Positions 34,849 to 46,301 of a DNA stretch of 64,000 nucleotides are shown piece after piece. The notes under the pieces were generated by a model. The model worked only from the letters and a program-made list of their open reading frames with translations, did not search any database and had not been told where the DNA came from. The DNA lies in assembly GCF_947179165.1 (NCBI RefSeq), contig NC_077242.1:76241097-76305096 (forward strand), written 5' to 3'. The position numbers were made by a program, and so were the translations under genes. This DNA is from Solanum dulcamara (lineage: Eukaryota > Streptophyta > Magnoliopsida > Solanales > Solanaceae). Numbering within the stretch: position 1 is the first letter of the stretch; each line of letters opens with the position of its first letter.

Positions 34849-35368
34849 ATGGAGAAAAATAGTGACTGTAATAGTGTAATTTTGATATCATGGGAGAGCA
34901 GCAAAATGAGCTAAAAGAGCTGTTTTCAAGTAGTGTTTGATCGATTATGTATTAATCAATATTCGATTGATTGGTTTGAGGTTATCGACACTGTCTAAGA
35001 CACTTTGATAGAAAGGAAGGAATAGTTTGTATTTTTGGGGGGAAAAATCATCGCATATTCCTCCTATTTCTTATAAAAGATATTCAGTCCGTTAGAATAG
35101 AAATTAAAGAGGATATTTATGTTTGTTATACTTGTTGATCATCTTCCATTCAATGGAATTTTTTTCAATTCAATGAAAGAAGTTTTCATGTTCCTAAGAA
35201 AATGGAATAATCGAGAATCTCGAGTTACTAGTCAAGTTGCTAAAGTCGTTAAAGTAGTGATAATCATGTTAATAAAGTGGCCAATTTCATTCGTTTGATG
35301 TCCCTTTGATGTCATTGACATAATAAAAGTCGTTTTTAGTCCATCTCTTTTGGTGTTAGGTGAGGCTT
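34842..35368. other. Probable RPC8 3'UTR and intergenic DNA
   Basis: No coding or RNA feature was seen. There is a short imperfect repeat around CAATTCAATGAAAG near 35150-35180, and nothing else of note. Confidence 0.4.
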
Positions 35369-35632
35369 GTGATTGTTTTTCAAAATATTTTACTAGGTAA
35401 TCTAAGATCCTTATGCATGAAGTTAATCAATTCTTTCGGTGTGGTTGGACTCTATTATGGATTCCTGTCTACATCTTTCATAGGGCCCTCTTATCTCTTA
35501 CTTTTCTGAGCAACACTTGATTTTATTACGGTACAATTTATGATGTTCATATTGATTTATTATGCACCTTTGCATCTAGCATTGGGTAGACCTCATACGA
35601 TAACTATCCTAACTTTACCATATCTTTTTGGA
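35369..35632 (+). pseudogene. ycf1: Plastid ycf1 (TIC214) 5' fragment in the nucleus (NUPT)
   Basis: The frames read [15 protein letters not shown] and [16 protein letters not shown] in order, the unmistakable N-terminal part of the plastid TIC214 protein, a component of the inner-envelope import machinery. Here the gene is broken. The start codon position reads GTG, the frame changes near 35435, and about 58 bp of the expected sequence between GAGC and AACA (near 35508) are missing, as is another stretch near 35630. It is a decayed plastid insert about 600 bp downstream of RPC8 with no likely function. Confidence 0.8.
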
Positions 35633-37737
35633 GATTCAACAGTTGATACTGGAAATATGATTAGGTGCCATGACTTTTTTGTAGTTTAAATATACACTCC
35701 AATAAGAAAGATTCAAGAGTTTTGATCGTTTAAAGATGTGTAGTTATGTACACAATTTATGTTATATATATATAGCCATATATTTACAAGCCTTCACAAT
35801 ATTTCTTGACCGTCGATCGATGTTATGTTGATGTTTAGACTGGTATTTTGATCATCTCTTGTATTTTTTGATAATAAAAATTTAACTTGTCTTGTCGACG
35901 TTAAACTCTTTTGAATGGTGAAATATTGAAGACATGGACACATGATAATTATTTTTTTGTGGTGAAATATTGGAGAAAGAAAGATACATGGAAAGGAAAT
36001 TGTTATTTTTAGAAGAAATTAGTAGCAATTAATTAAGGGGAGGAACAAAATTTTGTGATGAGCACTTAATAAAAATGATATAAATATATCTGTTATATCT
36101 AATTTTTTATTTTAACCCACAAAACAGGAACACACCATTTTCCTTTCTTTACCTTAGACTATTTTTCTTGTTTTGTTTCTCACCGATGTTTGTTGTTTGT
36201 ATTAGACACGATTAAATTTGAATTTGTATCAAATTTTTTAAAAAGGGTTCACTATGTTGGAGGAAGCATCCACATTTAGTGATTGATCGGCTTGTTCACA
36301 CAAATTAGATGTATTATCACAAATGAGTCACATGCAGGTCTGACATATAGATCTAGGCAATAAAAAATAGAGCACACGAAGATGCCAATCGTTTTCATTT
36401 TGTGGATGTTCCTGACAGAGGAAAAGGTTGTAAATGATTGACATATAGATCTAGGCAACAAAAATAGAGCACACGACGATGCCAATCGTTTTCGTTTTGT
36501 GGAGGTCCCTGATAGAGGAAAAGGTCGTAGGTGATGGCACATTCTTGCTTCTTATCTAGAGAGGGATATCAAAATACTTTTTATTGGTTCTTACATTAAG
36601 GGTAAAACTCTCCCTAGTAAAGTCGATTTCATATTCAAGAGAGCTCAAAATCAAAAATTTCTAATTATAGATGATTGAATTTTTAATTTCTTATTACTAA
36701 TTCACTAGTTATAAACAATGGATAAATATGAAAAGCCTATTGTATATTTGAATGCTTCTCTTGATTGAGAAAATAAAAAAGAATGCTTTTGTGGATTTTT
36801 TGAATTACCTTTTAATACTTTTTTCTTTATATGATTATGAATTCATGTGTCAATTTTTCACATAATACAATATTCTTAAAGGATTTTCAATTTAAGTTCT
36901 TTATAAATTTAAGAATTTATTCATTATTTACTTGCTTTAAAAGACAAAATATTTAGTTCATCTTTTGCTTTAAATCGCAATTTATTTAGTTAATCTTTTG
37001 CTTTAGTAGGTAAATTCTTTAGTCCATCTTAAAGGATTTTATGTTACGAAATAGTTATTCAATTTTTTTGGACTATTTCATGAAGTTGTTAAATATATTT
37101 TTTCAAGCAATTTTGACATAAAAGACAACGGACATGCTCTAATAGCCTTCCCTGAGCTTTCTTATCTCTTATTCTTTCTTAGAGGAACCAAATTTTCATA
37201 AATAATAAAAGAGTGATAATAATACTTTTAGTCCTTCAATTATTAATAAATTCTAATATCAATCCTCTTAATATATGATTAAGCACATTTAATCTTTGAT
37301 GTATTACAAATAATTTTTTAAATTTTTTATATACGTAAATATATTATATTTAAATTGTTTTAAAAAACATTATCACTTTCAAATATGAAGTAACAATACA
37401 AACTTAGCATATCATACATGTAGTTAGATAATATAATAATAGTATATACATAGATAACGTGTATTAATCTTTGCAGATTTATAAGAAAAGGGATCAAAAG
37501 TGCACAACATTATTAATTGACGCTAAATATATTTATTGTACTAAGGGGTCGTTTGATATAAAGTATTAGAGAAAATAATACATATATTAATTTTGATATT
37601 TTAAGCAAAAAAACCTTGATATTATTTAATTTCTTATTTAGTGGTATTCAATCTATGTATAACTATAATAGATGCATCTTATTTGGTCCTATTCTTATAT
37701 ATAGTAAATCACGACATTAATAATACCGGCTAAAGTT
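35633..37737. other. Intergenic AT-rich DNA
   Basis: No gene was recognised. It contains a 98-bp tandem duplication (36341-36535), three degenerate ~45-bp units around CTTTTGCTTTA (36929-37031), and a MITE-like half beginning GGGGTCGTTTGATATAAAGT at about 37545. Confidence 0.5.
36341..36535. repeat. 98-bp tandem duplication
   Basis: Units start at 36341 and 36439, both with TGACATATAGATCTAGGCAA, and run through GATGCCAATCGTTTTC and AGAGGAAAAGG to GTGAT/AATGA. Differences are a few substitutions and a 1-base A-run change. The 88-aa minus-strand frame here is only the translated duplication. Confidence 0.85.
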
Positions 37738-38673
37738 CATATCCTAAAGATCTATTTGGTCATAAAAATTATTCATTTTTTTTTGAATTTATTTCCATTT
37801 TATTTGAAGATCAACATTTGATCATAAAAACACCCAAAATCCTGTTTTCACGTCAACCAACTGAATATTATTCACAAAAACTATAATCAAACACTGTTAT
37901 GTTGGAAAAAGACGGTTTAAAATTAGTTTCAACTTTTTAGAGAAAAAATCAATTTTAGAAAAGAAGAATCGTCACTTAATTTTTTTAAAGAAATTAAAAA
38001 AACTTAATTTAAAAGACCCTAACAGAATTAAGTCTTAAAAATTCAGAGAAAAAGGTACGAGGTTTTTATTTCCACTTTGAGAAGGTGTTAAGCATTCAAA
38101 GTGACAGCTAACGACGTTTATCCGACGATTTGAAAAATTATTTGACTAACTTTTGAAAATATTAATTTAAAAGGACAAGAAGACTTTAAAATTATTTTTT
38201 TTAGAAAAATGATCAAACTTAAACATTTGAAAATAATATACATGTGTATAAAAAAAGTAAAAAAGTTTATCAAATGACTAAGTAAAGCTGGAAAATCATT
38301 TAAAGAGTAAATTAACATGAATTGATTTATCTTTAGGGGAATCTAATTAAGTTAAAACAAATTTAAATTAATATCTAAGCAACCATAAATAGCATAAGTA
38401 AATAAAATATTATAGTGCGAATCAATATAAGTAAACAATAAATAACACATAAAAATATTGTCCGACACTTAATTTTTGTACTCCTGGACTAAGTTATTGG
38501 GCCACCTGCGCTTTGAGCTTTTGGCCCAATTCTATTGTATATCACAGTTGTATATACACCGTGTATCAGCGTATACAACGATCAGTTTTCTTGTATATCA
38601 GATATACATGGATTGTATATCAGTCGGTTTGTGCTCCAACACCTGTAAAGACACTTAGTAAATGTGTTAATAA

Positions 38674-38679
38674 TAAATA

Positions 38680-38712
<33 letters not shown>
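38674..38712. repeat. (AAT)n microsatellite within the solo LTR
   Basis: About twelve AAT/ATA units with one AAAT interruption. It is not present in the other solo LTR copy. Confidence 0.85.
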
Positions 38713-38713
<1 letters not shown>

Positions 38714-39860
38714 AAAAAACGTCTTATGAACATGGGAGGCCTTGAAAATCGACGGGTAATTTCTTCATCGGCCAATTTCAACTTGTAATTTATAATATGT
38801 AATGTAAACTTAAACTAAAATTTTCGTCTTTTAAAATGGAGAGACCTCGAAAATCGACAGAGATATTTTTTTATTGGTCAATTTTAACCTACAAAAAAAT
38901 AATATATATTCACGGTTGATTTAAATAAAAATTTCAAAGGGTAAACAATTCTCTAAATACAGAGCAATAACCAAAGTGAGCTAACTCAAAATTAATCATA
39001 GCAATAAAATATACATATATCATTAATAGTAGGACAACAATAATAATAATAATTTAAAACCCTTTAATAAATAATCTAACAATATGGAAAGTAATAGCAG
39101 TAAGTATAAAAAAAAGAACAAACAATGATACAATAAGCGCGTATCAATAAAAATATCATATATTTGAAATTATGAATTAATCAATAATTTTACCCACTAC
39201 ATATATCACTTTACATAAAACAAAACAAAACTAATGCTCTATAACTAGATAATTCATTAGAAAAAGAAGAAAATCTAAAATCAGTCCATTAGCAAAAATT
39301 ATAACTAAATGAAAATATAAATTAGTCCGTTCAAACAATATAACATATATAAACTTAAACTAAAATTCCGTCTTTTAAAATGGAGAGGCCTCAAAAATCA
39401 ACGGAGAGATTTTTTCATTGGCCATGGAACCTGAAAACAGTTTAAAAAGGAAACAAACAAAATTGAGGTAAAAGAATAACATTAAAGACGTCTTAATTAA
39501 CTAAAAATGACCCAAACAAGAATAGTAAACAAAAACTTAGCGGAGAATCATGAATAATGACCGAAGAACATAAAAACACAAAAAACAATGTCTGAAGTTT
39601 GAACTTCTCCGTCCAGATCTGAAACGGAATAAAATATATGTGGAAATACAACAAAACATAGCAACAAGAACAGCAAAATCATAAAATAAAGTGAAGCAAC
39701 ATTTACGTCTAGTTAGATTTTGGAGTGAAAGCTCAAACCTCACAAAAAATGAAGTGTGTTTGGCTGAAAAAGAAGAGGATTTTGGTGGTTGTTGGTTGGT
39801 TTTAATGGAGAAATGTGAAGGAGATGGATAAAAGTCGTGAAGAAGAGTTAAAATTGGTGT

Positions 39861-39869
39861 TATTTATAG
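39861..39869 (-). promoter_or_regulatory. Probable TATA box of the solo LTR
   Basis: The minus strand reads CTATAAATA, with the same orientation as the LTR ends indicate. Confidence 0.4.
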
Positions 39870-40555
39870 TCAGAGTGAGAGAGATAGTGGAGAAGAATAA
39901 ATATTATGGGTGTTGTTTTTTTTCTAGAAAGAATTAGAGATGAGAGAAAAAGAGTTTGAAAATGGTTGTATAAGTATAGAAAATTGTAGTGTATAGGTGT
40001 TGGACTTTTGTTATAGTTGTTGGTGGTGTTTTTTTTTTTAGGAAGAATAAGAGAACAGAGAGAGAGATTGAAAATGGTTATATAGGTGTAGAAAATTGTG
40101 TGTGATTAGTGGGGTAGGTAAAATTGTGTGGAAAATTTGTGTGATTAGTGGGGTAAGTATAAATGTGGGAAAAATTTAATATTTATCTGTATTTTAATGT
40201 ATTCCTAGACTGTGCTAAAACTACTAAAATGAATATGAACAAATATAATAAATGACATGTAAAAATTCAAATTAACGAACTATGATAAAAAATAGCTATA
40301 ACTAATTTTTTTTTTAAAAATAAACTGATAAAATCTTCATTTAAGGATAATTATCGATAAAATTAATTTAAAATTGTAAAAATGCATTTTAAAACTATTT
40401 AACAAAATAAAAATTAAAAGTATTAATTTTACAAAGTCAGACCAAAATTGGGTGTCAACAAACACGATTCTATATTCAACTCCAACTTAAAAAAATTCAA
40501 AAAAAATAAAAAACTTGTTTGATTTCTATTGCCAAACATCTACTAATACATCCGA

Positions 40556-41099
40556 TTCAATTCTATTCCTATTCTAATATACCCTATTCATTTAATATAA
40601 CATCGATGAAAATTAATACCAGCATATCTCATTCCAACATTACTTATACCATAATAAACCATGTTTAATACTATTCTTATATACGACTCCCGAAGGAAAT
40701 TTGGAAGAAATTAAAATTCATCATAGGGATAATTACGCCACATGGCCATTCGACAAAAATAATTACCAAAAAAATGGTCATTCGCTTTATAGGCATGTAT
40801 AGTCCATATATATTTCATGTATAGTTAAACTATATTCAATGTATAACTTTTGTATAAGTAATTTATATTATATAATCAATGTATACTCTCTATAACTTTT
40901 GACAAGCTATATTATATAGTCACTATATATAACCTATGATTTTGATTATTTTTTATATAAATAAAACATGACTATATTTATTATAAATTAATTAATTTAT
41001 TGTATATATTTAAAATTATCCATACCTCATAGTTAAGGGACTAAAAGTGCAAACTTCCTAAGAAGTAACTAAAAAGGTATACAAACATATTGTGATATT
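40556..41099. other. Intergenic AT-rich DNA
   Basis: No gene was seen. It contains short TATACATTG/GTATA-type motifs (40798-40925) and nothing else of note. Confidence 0.4.
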
Positions 41100-41207
41100 T
41101 TCTTCTTCAAGTGAAACAACAGAACCCTCAAATGCCTCTGTACCCTTTCGCAATTTTGCTTCTCTGATAGAAATTTTTTCCCTTAACGGGCTGTTATTAG
41201 TATAAAG
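41100..41207 (+). other. Possible 5'UTR exon upstream of the FLX-like gene
   Basis: A pyrimidine-rich, more complex stretch (CCCTCAAATGCCTCTGTACC) ends in TATAAAG|GTATGA, a plausible donor at 41208. No coding exon follows before 46302, so it may be a distal UTR exon of the FLX-like gene or an unrelated transcript start. Confidence 0.25.
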
Positions 41208-41561
41208 GTATGATCTTTTTCTCTTTTGTTCATCTGGGTATGTTTTAATTTGATGAAAAAAATCTTTTAATTTTTTCAGCCATTGTTGAGAAACTAAAGT
41301 TTTTTGTTTTCTTGTTCTAGTCTGTTCTTGTTGATTTAGGTTTTGTTTTATTAGGGAGATGAAATTTGTTTACTGATTAAAATAAGTGATTGTGTTTATG
41401 TTGAAATGTTTCATCTTTTTTTATGTCATTGATTAAGTAGGGATGTATAGCTTTGTTTATTTGTTTGTGCTCTTTTTGATTTTCTTGATCTTTTTTTATG
41501 TTCTCTCTGTTTTGCATTTACCCTTTTGGGTTTTCATCCTGAAAAGATTTGTTTTTTGGAT

Positions 41562-41678
41562 AACCGTGGTGTTCGGTCAGCTTGAGCTATACTCTGTCCA
41601 TCAAGGCCTTTGGATAGATAGGTAGAAATCGTCTAGTATTTTTTTGTCTTTGTTGGGATTTGAACCTGAGACCTAATG
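41562..41678 (-). mobile_element. tRNA-derived SINE fragment with internal deletion
   Basis: It shares GATAACCGTGGTGTTCGG, TCCATCAAGGC and GGGATTTGAACCTGAGACCT with the SINE at 60520-60720 but lacks the block between them. Its box B side ends where the ~188-bp tandem array begins. Confidence 0.65.
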
Positions 41679-41682
41679 GTTT

Positions 41683-42600
41683 ATGAACAGTCTGTAAGAA
41701 GAAAAAAAAGAAGGGGTGTGTGTTGTTGTAGCAGTTGGTGGGGTTGGGTGTTTTCTTTTGGAAAGTCATTGTGGAGGCAATGGTAGTAATTTAAGAGTTT
41801 TTGATGCATGTTCAGTTTGTTTGTTTCTTGAAATAGGAAATCGGTGCAAGTGTTTGGGGGTTAGTAGGTTATGAACAGCCTGCAAGTAGAAAAAGTGCGG
41901 GAAGGGGTTGTTGTTGTTGGTGGTGGGGTTGAGTGTTATCTTTTGGAAAGTCACCTTGGAGGCGATGGTAGTAATTTAAGAATTTCTGATGCACATTCAG
42001 TTGTTCGGTTTCTTAAAATAGGAAATCGGTGCAAGTGTTTGGGGGTCGCTGGGTTATGAATAGCATGCAAGAAGAAAAAGCGCGTTAAGGGGTTGTTGTT
42101 GTTGCTATAGTTGGTGGGGTTGAGTGTTTTCTTTTGGAAAGTCATTGTGAAGGCAATGGTAGTAATTTACGAATTTCTGATGCACATTCAGTTGTTCGGT
42201 TTCTTGAAATAGGAAATCGGTGCAAGTGTTTGGGGGTCGCTAGGTTATGAATAGCATGCAAGAAGAAAAAGCGCGGGAAGGGATTGTTGTTTCTGTAGTT
42301 GGTGGGGTTGAGTGTTTTCTTTTGGAAAGTCATTGTGAAGGCAATGGTAGTAATTTAAGAATTTCTGATGCACATTCAGTTGTTCATTTTCTTGAAATTG
42401 GAAATCAGTGCAAGTATTTGGGGGTCGCTAGGTTATGAATAGCATGCAAGAAGAAAAAGCGCGGAAAGGAGTTGTGTTAGTTGGTGGGTGTGGTGAGTGT
42501 TTTCTTTTGGAAAGTCATTGTGGAGGCAATGGTAGTAATTTAAGAATTCCTGATGCACATTCAATTGTTCATTTCTTGAAATAAGAAATTGGTGCAAGTG
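41683..42600. repeat. Five-unit tandem array, period 185-191 bp
   Basis: Units begin at the ATGAA of 41683, 41871, 42056, 42247 and 42435. Each carries ATGAA(C/T)AG..TGCAAG, a GTTGTTG/GGTGGGGTTGAGTGTT block, CTTTTGGAAAGTCA, GGCAATGGTAGTAATTTA and TCGGTGCAAGTGTTTGGGGG. Each of units 2 and 4 has a plus-strand frame of 62-63 codons and most units have a minus-strand frame of similar length. Period differences not divisible by three argue against one long repeat protein. The last unit is shorter and ends about 20 bp before the next SINE target site. Confidence 0.85.
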
Positions 42601-42620
42601 TATTTATCATCCTGATAGAT

Positions 42621-42640
42621 TAAAGAAAGTTTGCTATATT
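42621..42640. repeat. Target-site duplication, left copy
   Basis: TAAAGAAAGTTTGCTATATT, identical to 42877-42896, flanks the SINE. Confidence 0.95.
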
Positions 42641-42876
42641 TTTTTTGATTACAAGGGAAACCGCAGCCGCTACCCTTTTGGTGCGCATAGGGTAAAATCC
42701 CCGCTCCTATGCAATAGCTCGCAAACCACATAGGAGAGATAACCCATACTAGGCAAGCCTGGTGCGACGAGCTCGACGCAGAAGGCAAACCCTTAGCTTT
42801 CGCTGGCAAGGGGTTTCGAACTTGAGACCTCCAATATGGAAGTTCCAAGCCCAAACCACTGGGCCACCCCAAAGGG
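42641..42876 (-). mobile_element. Complete tRNA-derived SINE with 20-bp target duplication
   Basis: On the minus strand the element starts with a tRNA-like head: box A TGGCCCAGTGG (42856-42866) and box B AGTTCGAAACC (42812-42822). It continues with an unrelated body and ends in a short A-rich tail (TTTTTT on the plus strand at 42641). The flanking 20-bp direct repeats are perfect, so boundaries are exact and the insertion is fairly recent. Transcription would be by Pol III. It differs in body sequence from the SINE at 60520-60720, so it is a different family. Confidence 0.9.
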
Positions 42877-42896
42877 TAAAGAAAGTTTGCTATATT
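42877..42896. repeat. Target-site duplication, right copy
   Basis: Identical to 42621-42640. Confidence 0.95.
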
Positions 42897-43177
42897 GCCT
42901 CTTGGTCTGGTAGAAAACGCAGTGATTGTTATTCGTTGATTGAACTGTTGCTTTGCTCAGCTGTAAATCTTGGACATGAACTAGTTTGTTCGATCATGAA
43001 TTCTTGTTGACTAAATAGTTATGGATGACTTAGCCATTCCAATTCGAATCTACTAATTGAATCCAATATTTTTTCCACCAAAAGTCGTATCTTCCTGCTT
43101 CCTTTTCAGGTGATTAAATATATGTTTAATCTCTCAAGCTCTGCGAGGAACTTTCTTTGGGGAAATAACCTTAGTAG

Positions 43178-43306
43178 CTATGTTACTCAGACGCTTCAAG
43201 AATGTTGCTGCATCCGTGTTGGATCCTCTTAAAATGCACTGCTTTTGGTGGATTCGACACGTACCCAATGATATTTTTGAAGAGTCTGAGGCTCTGAGCA
43301 ACATAG
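43178..43306. mobile_element. Short MITE, hAT-like
   Basis: The left end CTATGTTACTCAGACGCTTC and the reverse complement of the right end (CTATGTTGCTCAGAGCCTCA) are inverted repeats. The flanks CTTAGTAG and TTTAGTAG give a near-perfect 8-bp duplication. A related element is at 46999-47110. Confidence 0.7.
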
Positions 43307-43669
43307 TTTAGTAGTCTTCTTACTAATAGTTAGAGGCATTAGCTTCAGATGCCTATTAGACTTCTATATTACTACTTATTAGAAGAGGCTACAAGCATGC
43401 AGGTCTTTGTATGCTAAGGGTAGTTTCAATATTCTTTTTTTTAATGTTTTCTTCTTTAAGATTTTGTATTTTACTGCTTTATATATGTAGAAAATGACGT
43501 AAAAAGTACTATAAACCACAATAATTATCTTAAAATATTTTAAAAACATATAAAAAATTGGTTGGCTTCAAATTTCATCCGTGTAACATGAATTAAACAG
43601 AATAAGTAAAATATGTTGGACCCGTGCTACGTATCTAGTCTAGTCTTGCTTCTTCAGATTTAATAACCT

Positions 43670-43797
43670 TGGCCTCTTCTCTTTCCTGAATCTCGATCTT
43701 TCTCTTCTATGTATGTATGTATGGTGTTCTTCACTTCATCTTCTATAGTGCATGTATCAAAAGCATACATAGAACTCCTCTGCCTCTTCTCTGTGAG
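43670..43797 (+). other. Possible 5'UTR exon of the FLX-like gene
   Basis: Pyrimidine-rich leader-like sequence (GGCCTCTTCTCTTTCCTGAA) ends CTCTGTGAG|GTATGT, a good donor at 43798. A possible acceptor is CTCCAAAGCAG|G at about 46230, 72 bases before the FLX-like ATG. Confidence 0.4.
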
Positions 43798-44217
43798 GTA
43801 TGTCTCTTTGTTTTTTTCTTGGTTTATTATCTTTTTCTTTTTGGGTTCTGTGTTGGGTTTCTAATGGAAGAAGACCCAATTCTTTGTTTTCAGTTTTTGG
43901 TTATTATCTTTTCCTTTTTGGGTTTTGTGTTGGGGTTTAGATTTCTTGGCATAGCTCAATTTGTGACCCTAAGTCAAAATTGCAAAATTAAAGAGAGATT
44001 AATTCTGGTCACAAAAATTTGGTGTGGTTAGACCACCAAGTTAGAAAATTGGGAGGGACGAAATGGACTATTATCAGTTATCCACTTATCTACTATCTAG
44101 GAAGTTAAATAAAAGAGATTTTTGTTTAATCATGAATTAGTGAATATTGTGGTTTACAGGGTATGTGTACTTTTAGTTTGCGGTCTCCTTCTTCTTTGTA
44201 CCTAGATTTGCTGCATT

Positions 44218-44337
44218 TGAGCCGAGGGCCTTTCGGAAACAACCTCTCTACCTTCATGAGGTAGTGGTAAGGTATGCATACATTCTACCCTCCCCAGACC
44301 TCACATGTGGGATTTCACTGAGTATGCTGTTGTTGTA
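44218..44337 (+). repeat. RTE/SINE-type 3' tail
   Basis: GAGCCGAGGGCCTTTCGGAA starts it, TCTACCCTCCCCAGACCTCA is in the middle and GTATGCTGTTGTTGT ends it. It lies in the presumed 5'UTR intron of the FLX-like gene. Confidence 0.75.
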
Positions 44338-45010
44338 GTATACTTTTAGTTTGCAATTCAGCTTATTCTCTTAATGTATAGTTTGGTTGACAATGCGTAT
44401 TTTTAACCGGAAAATCTTAGACTTTTCCGTCGTTCATGAACTCCTATTTATTACATCAATTAGTATGCCATGCCGCTCTATATGTTGCTTTCTAATATGG
44501 CCCCTCCAGATTTGAAGAGACATTCGATAAATATGATCCAAAAGTTTTTTTTTTCAAATCTTGAAATGGTAAACGTTGTTCCCGAAGTCTAGAACTTTTC
44601 GACTTTGTTTTCTTAATTTTCCCCCATTCACTCTGCACTTTGGAAAATGTCTATTTGTCTTTTGTCTCTTTTTTGTTTCAAATATAAGTACTAGCATTTA
44701 CCAGTATGATGAAGCCATGGACATTATTCCAAAATGTCTATGAATTATATCTTTTGATTAGCTATCATGCAATATTGGCCATTGCCCTCTAGTTGATTAT
44801 ATAAAGGAAAGCATGAGCATTGAGCAGTAAGGGCAGTGCCTGGTCCTAAATTTTTACTGGCATGAATATTGGTTAGGGTAGATATAAATCCATTAGCCTA
44901 GCTAGCTAAACATGGTGCAACTTCTTGACATTTATCGAGGTGCATCTTGTCGTTGTGTAGCTATGTAAGCAGGTCTGAGTTTTCCAAGGATGCCTGATGC
45001 CATTGTTATT

Positions 45011-45291
45011 ACTCCCTCCAGTCAAAAATAATTGATGTTTCAGCCCTTAAAAGTTGGTCCAAAATAATTGATGTTTTACTAAACCAAGAAGGTATTTAAT
45101 TCTTTACCCGAAATTTGTCCTTGATACATTCCTAATCCGGTAATCCCGATGATCATTATGTCAACCTAAAAAGAAAAGAAATCATACTTAAGGTTATTTT
45201 AGTCAAAAACCTTCCTAATTTTTAGGAGTAAGTGAATTCCTAATTCATGTGTCCAAGCCTAAAACATCAATTATTTTGGACTGGATGGAGT
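45011..45291. mobile_element. Stowaway MITE
   Basis: The left end ACTCCCTCCAGTCAAAAATA and the right end TATTTTGGACTGGATGGAGT are near-perfect inverted repeats flanked by TA on both sides. Inside each terminus lies an AATTGATGTTT/AAACATCAATT block. It is non-coding. Confidence 0.85.
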
Positions 45292-45819
45292 ATTTATTTA
45301 ATTTTAGTGAAGCGATTCTAGTAGAGAAATGATTCTCTCAGGTATTAGTACATTAAATCTGTATTTCTTCTCATTGTGTATATATGCTAGCAAGTTGCTG
45401 AAGTTCCTTCGTCATCCTTGGCTCCCTATTACTTGTAATCCCGAAAGAGCCACCAAGTGACTGTACATCTGTCGTCTTCTCTCCCTCAATAAAAAAATTG
45501 AAGGTTGTGAAGAAACCACATTGACAGAATGACTAACCTCATTATCTGATTCTCCGTCACTTAGCTGCAGCTTGTGCCTGCCTGCTAAGTCATGGTCGTT
45601 TCTGTTCTGAAATGGTTAAATTAGTAGGCACATAGCTGGTGTGATAAATAGTAGTTGTGGTATTTCTCAATTAGCTTCTTGTTTGTCAATTTCTGTTACT
45701 ATCTCACACCTTTTTGGTGTTGTAAATGTTCCTTTTTTCAAAATGCTTTGTATAGTATTTTGCCATGATCTCTTCACTTCAGTTATTTCTTTTTTGATCT
45801 GCTTTGATGTACTTTTCCT

Positions 45820-45936
45820 TGAGCTGAGGGTCAATCGGAAACATCATCTCTATCTCCCAAGGTAAGGGTAAGGTCCCGAACACTCTATCCTCCTCGGACC
45901 CCACTTGTGGTATTACACTGGGCATGTTGTTGTTGT
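45820..45936 (+). repeat. RTE/SINE-type 3' tail, diverged
   Basis: GAGCTGAGGGTCAATCGGAA, ACACTCTATCCTCCTCGGAC and GGCATGTTGTTGTTG are recognisable. It lies in the presumed 5' intron of the FLX-like gene. Confidence 0.7.
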
Positions 45937-46301
45937 ACTGGTATGATTTATACTACAGGTAGACTCTTGTCTGCATAACTTTTCCACAACCCGAGAAGTG
46001 CACTGTTTTAGTTCTATTACCCTCTGTTTTTTTTTTGATAAGGCGTCCTATTAGCCTCTGTTAAAAGGTTACGCTGCTTGTTTATGATGTCGATCTTCCC
46101 CAAATTAGCATTGCTTACCCTTTTTCCTTAATTATTTATGATTCATAGTATGAAAAAGCTCCTAACCTAGAATTGGTAAGCTGCAGTTATTGAAAATAAA
46201 AATCTCAGTTTATTTTCTCTCCAAAGCAGGTTAATACTTCCTAATTATTGAAACCTTAAAACAAGTAATCGCCCTTTGTAGTTCTGGGGCCTGGTGAATA
46301 G

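Larger units (their letters stand above)
37895..40460 (-). mobile_element. Ogre/Tat-like solo LTR with target duplication AACAC
   Basis: On the minus strand it begins TGTTGACACCCAATTTTGGT and on the plus strand it begins TGTTATGTTGG, so it has TG...CA ends. It is flanked by AACAC at 37890-37894 and 40461-40465, a perfect 5-bp duplication. At 2566 bp it contains no gag or pol, a minus-strand TATA box at 39861-39869, and at least three diverged copies of a GTCTTTTAAAATGGAGAG unit (about 38720, 38825, 39370). The 37907-38520 part matches the other solo LTR (2083-2660); the middle differs. Confidence 0.85.
37738..40555. mobile_element. MITE-like element split by a solo LTR
   Basis: Left part 37738-37894 (TCTATTTGGTCATAAAAATT) and right part 40461-40555 (CAACTCCAACTT, then TTCTATTGCCAAACATC) together resemble 23148-23428, and the outer ends are inverted repeats of each other. 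The LTR at 37895-40460 interrupts it. Boundaries are approximate. Confidence 0.45.

Noticed and set aside
35625..35670. GDSL-lipase-like [10 protein letters not shown] motif
   Set aside because: It looks like the GDSL block I, but the sequence immediately upstream is plastid ycf1 and no other lipase block follows. It is best explained as the eroded continuation of the plastid insert.
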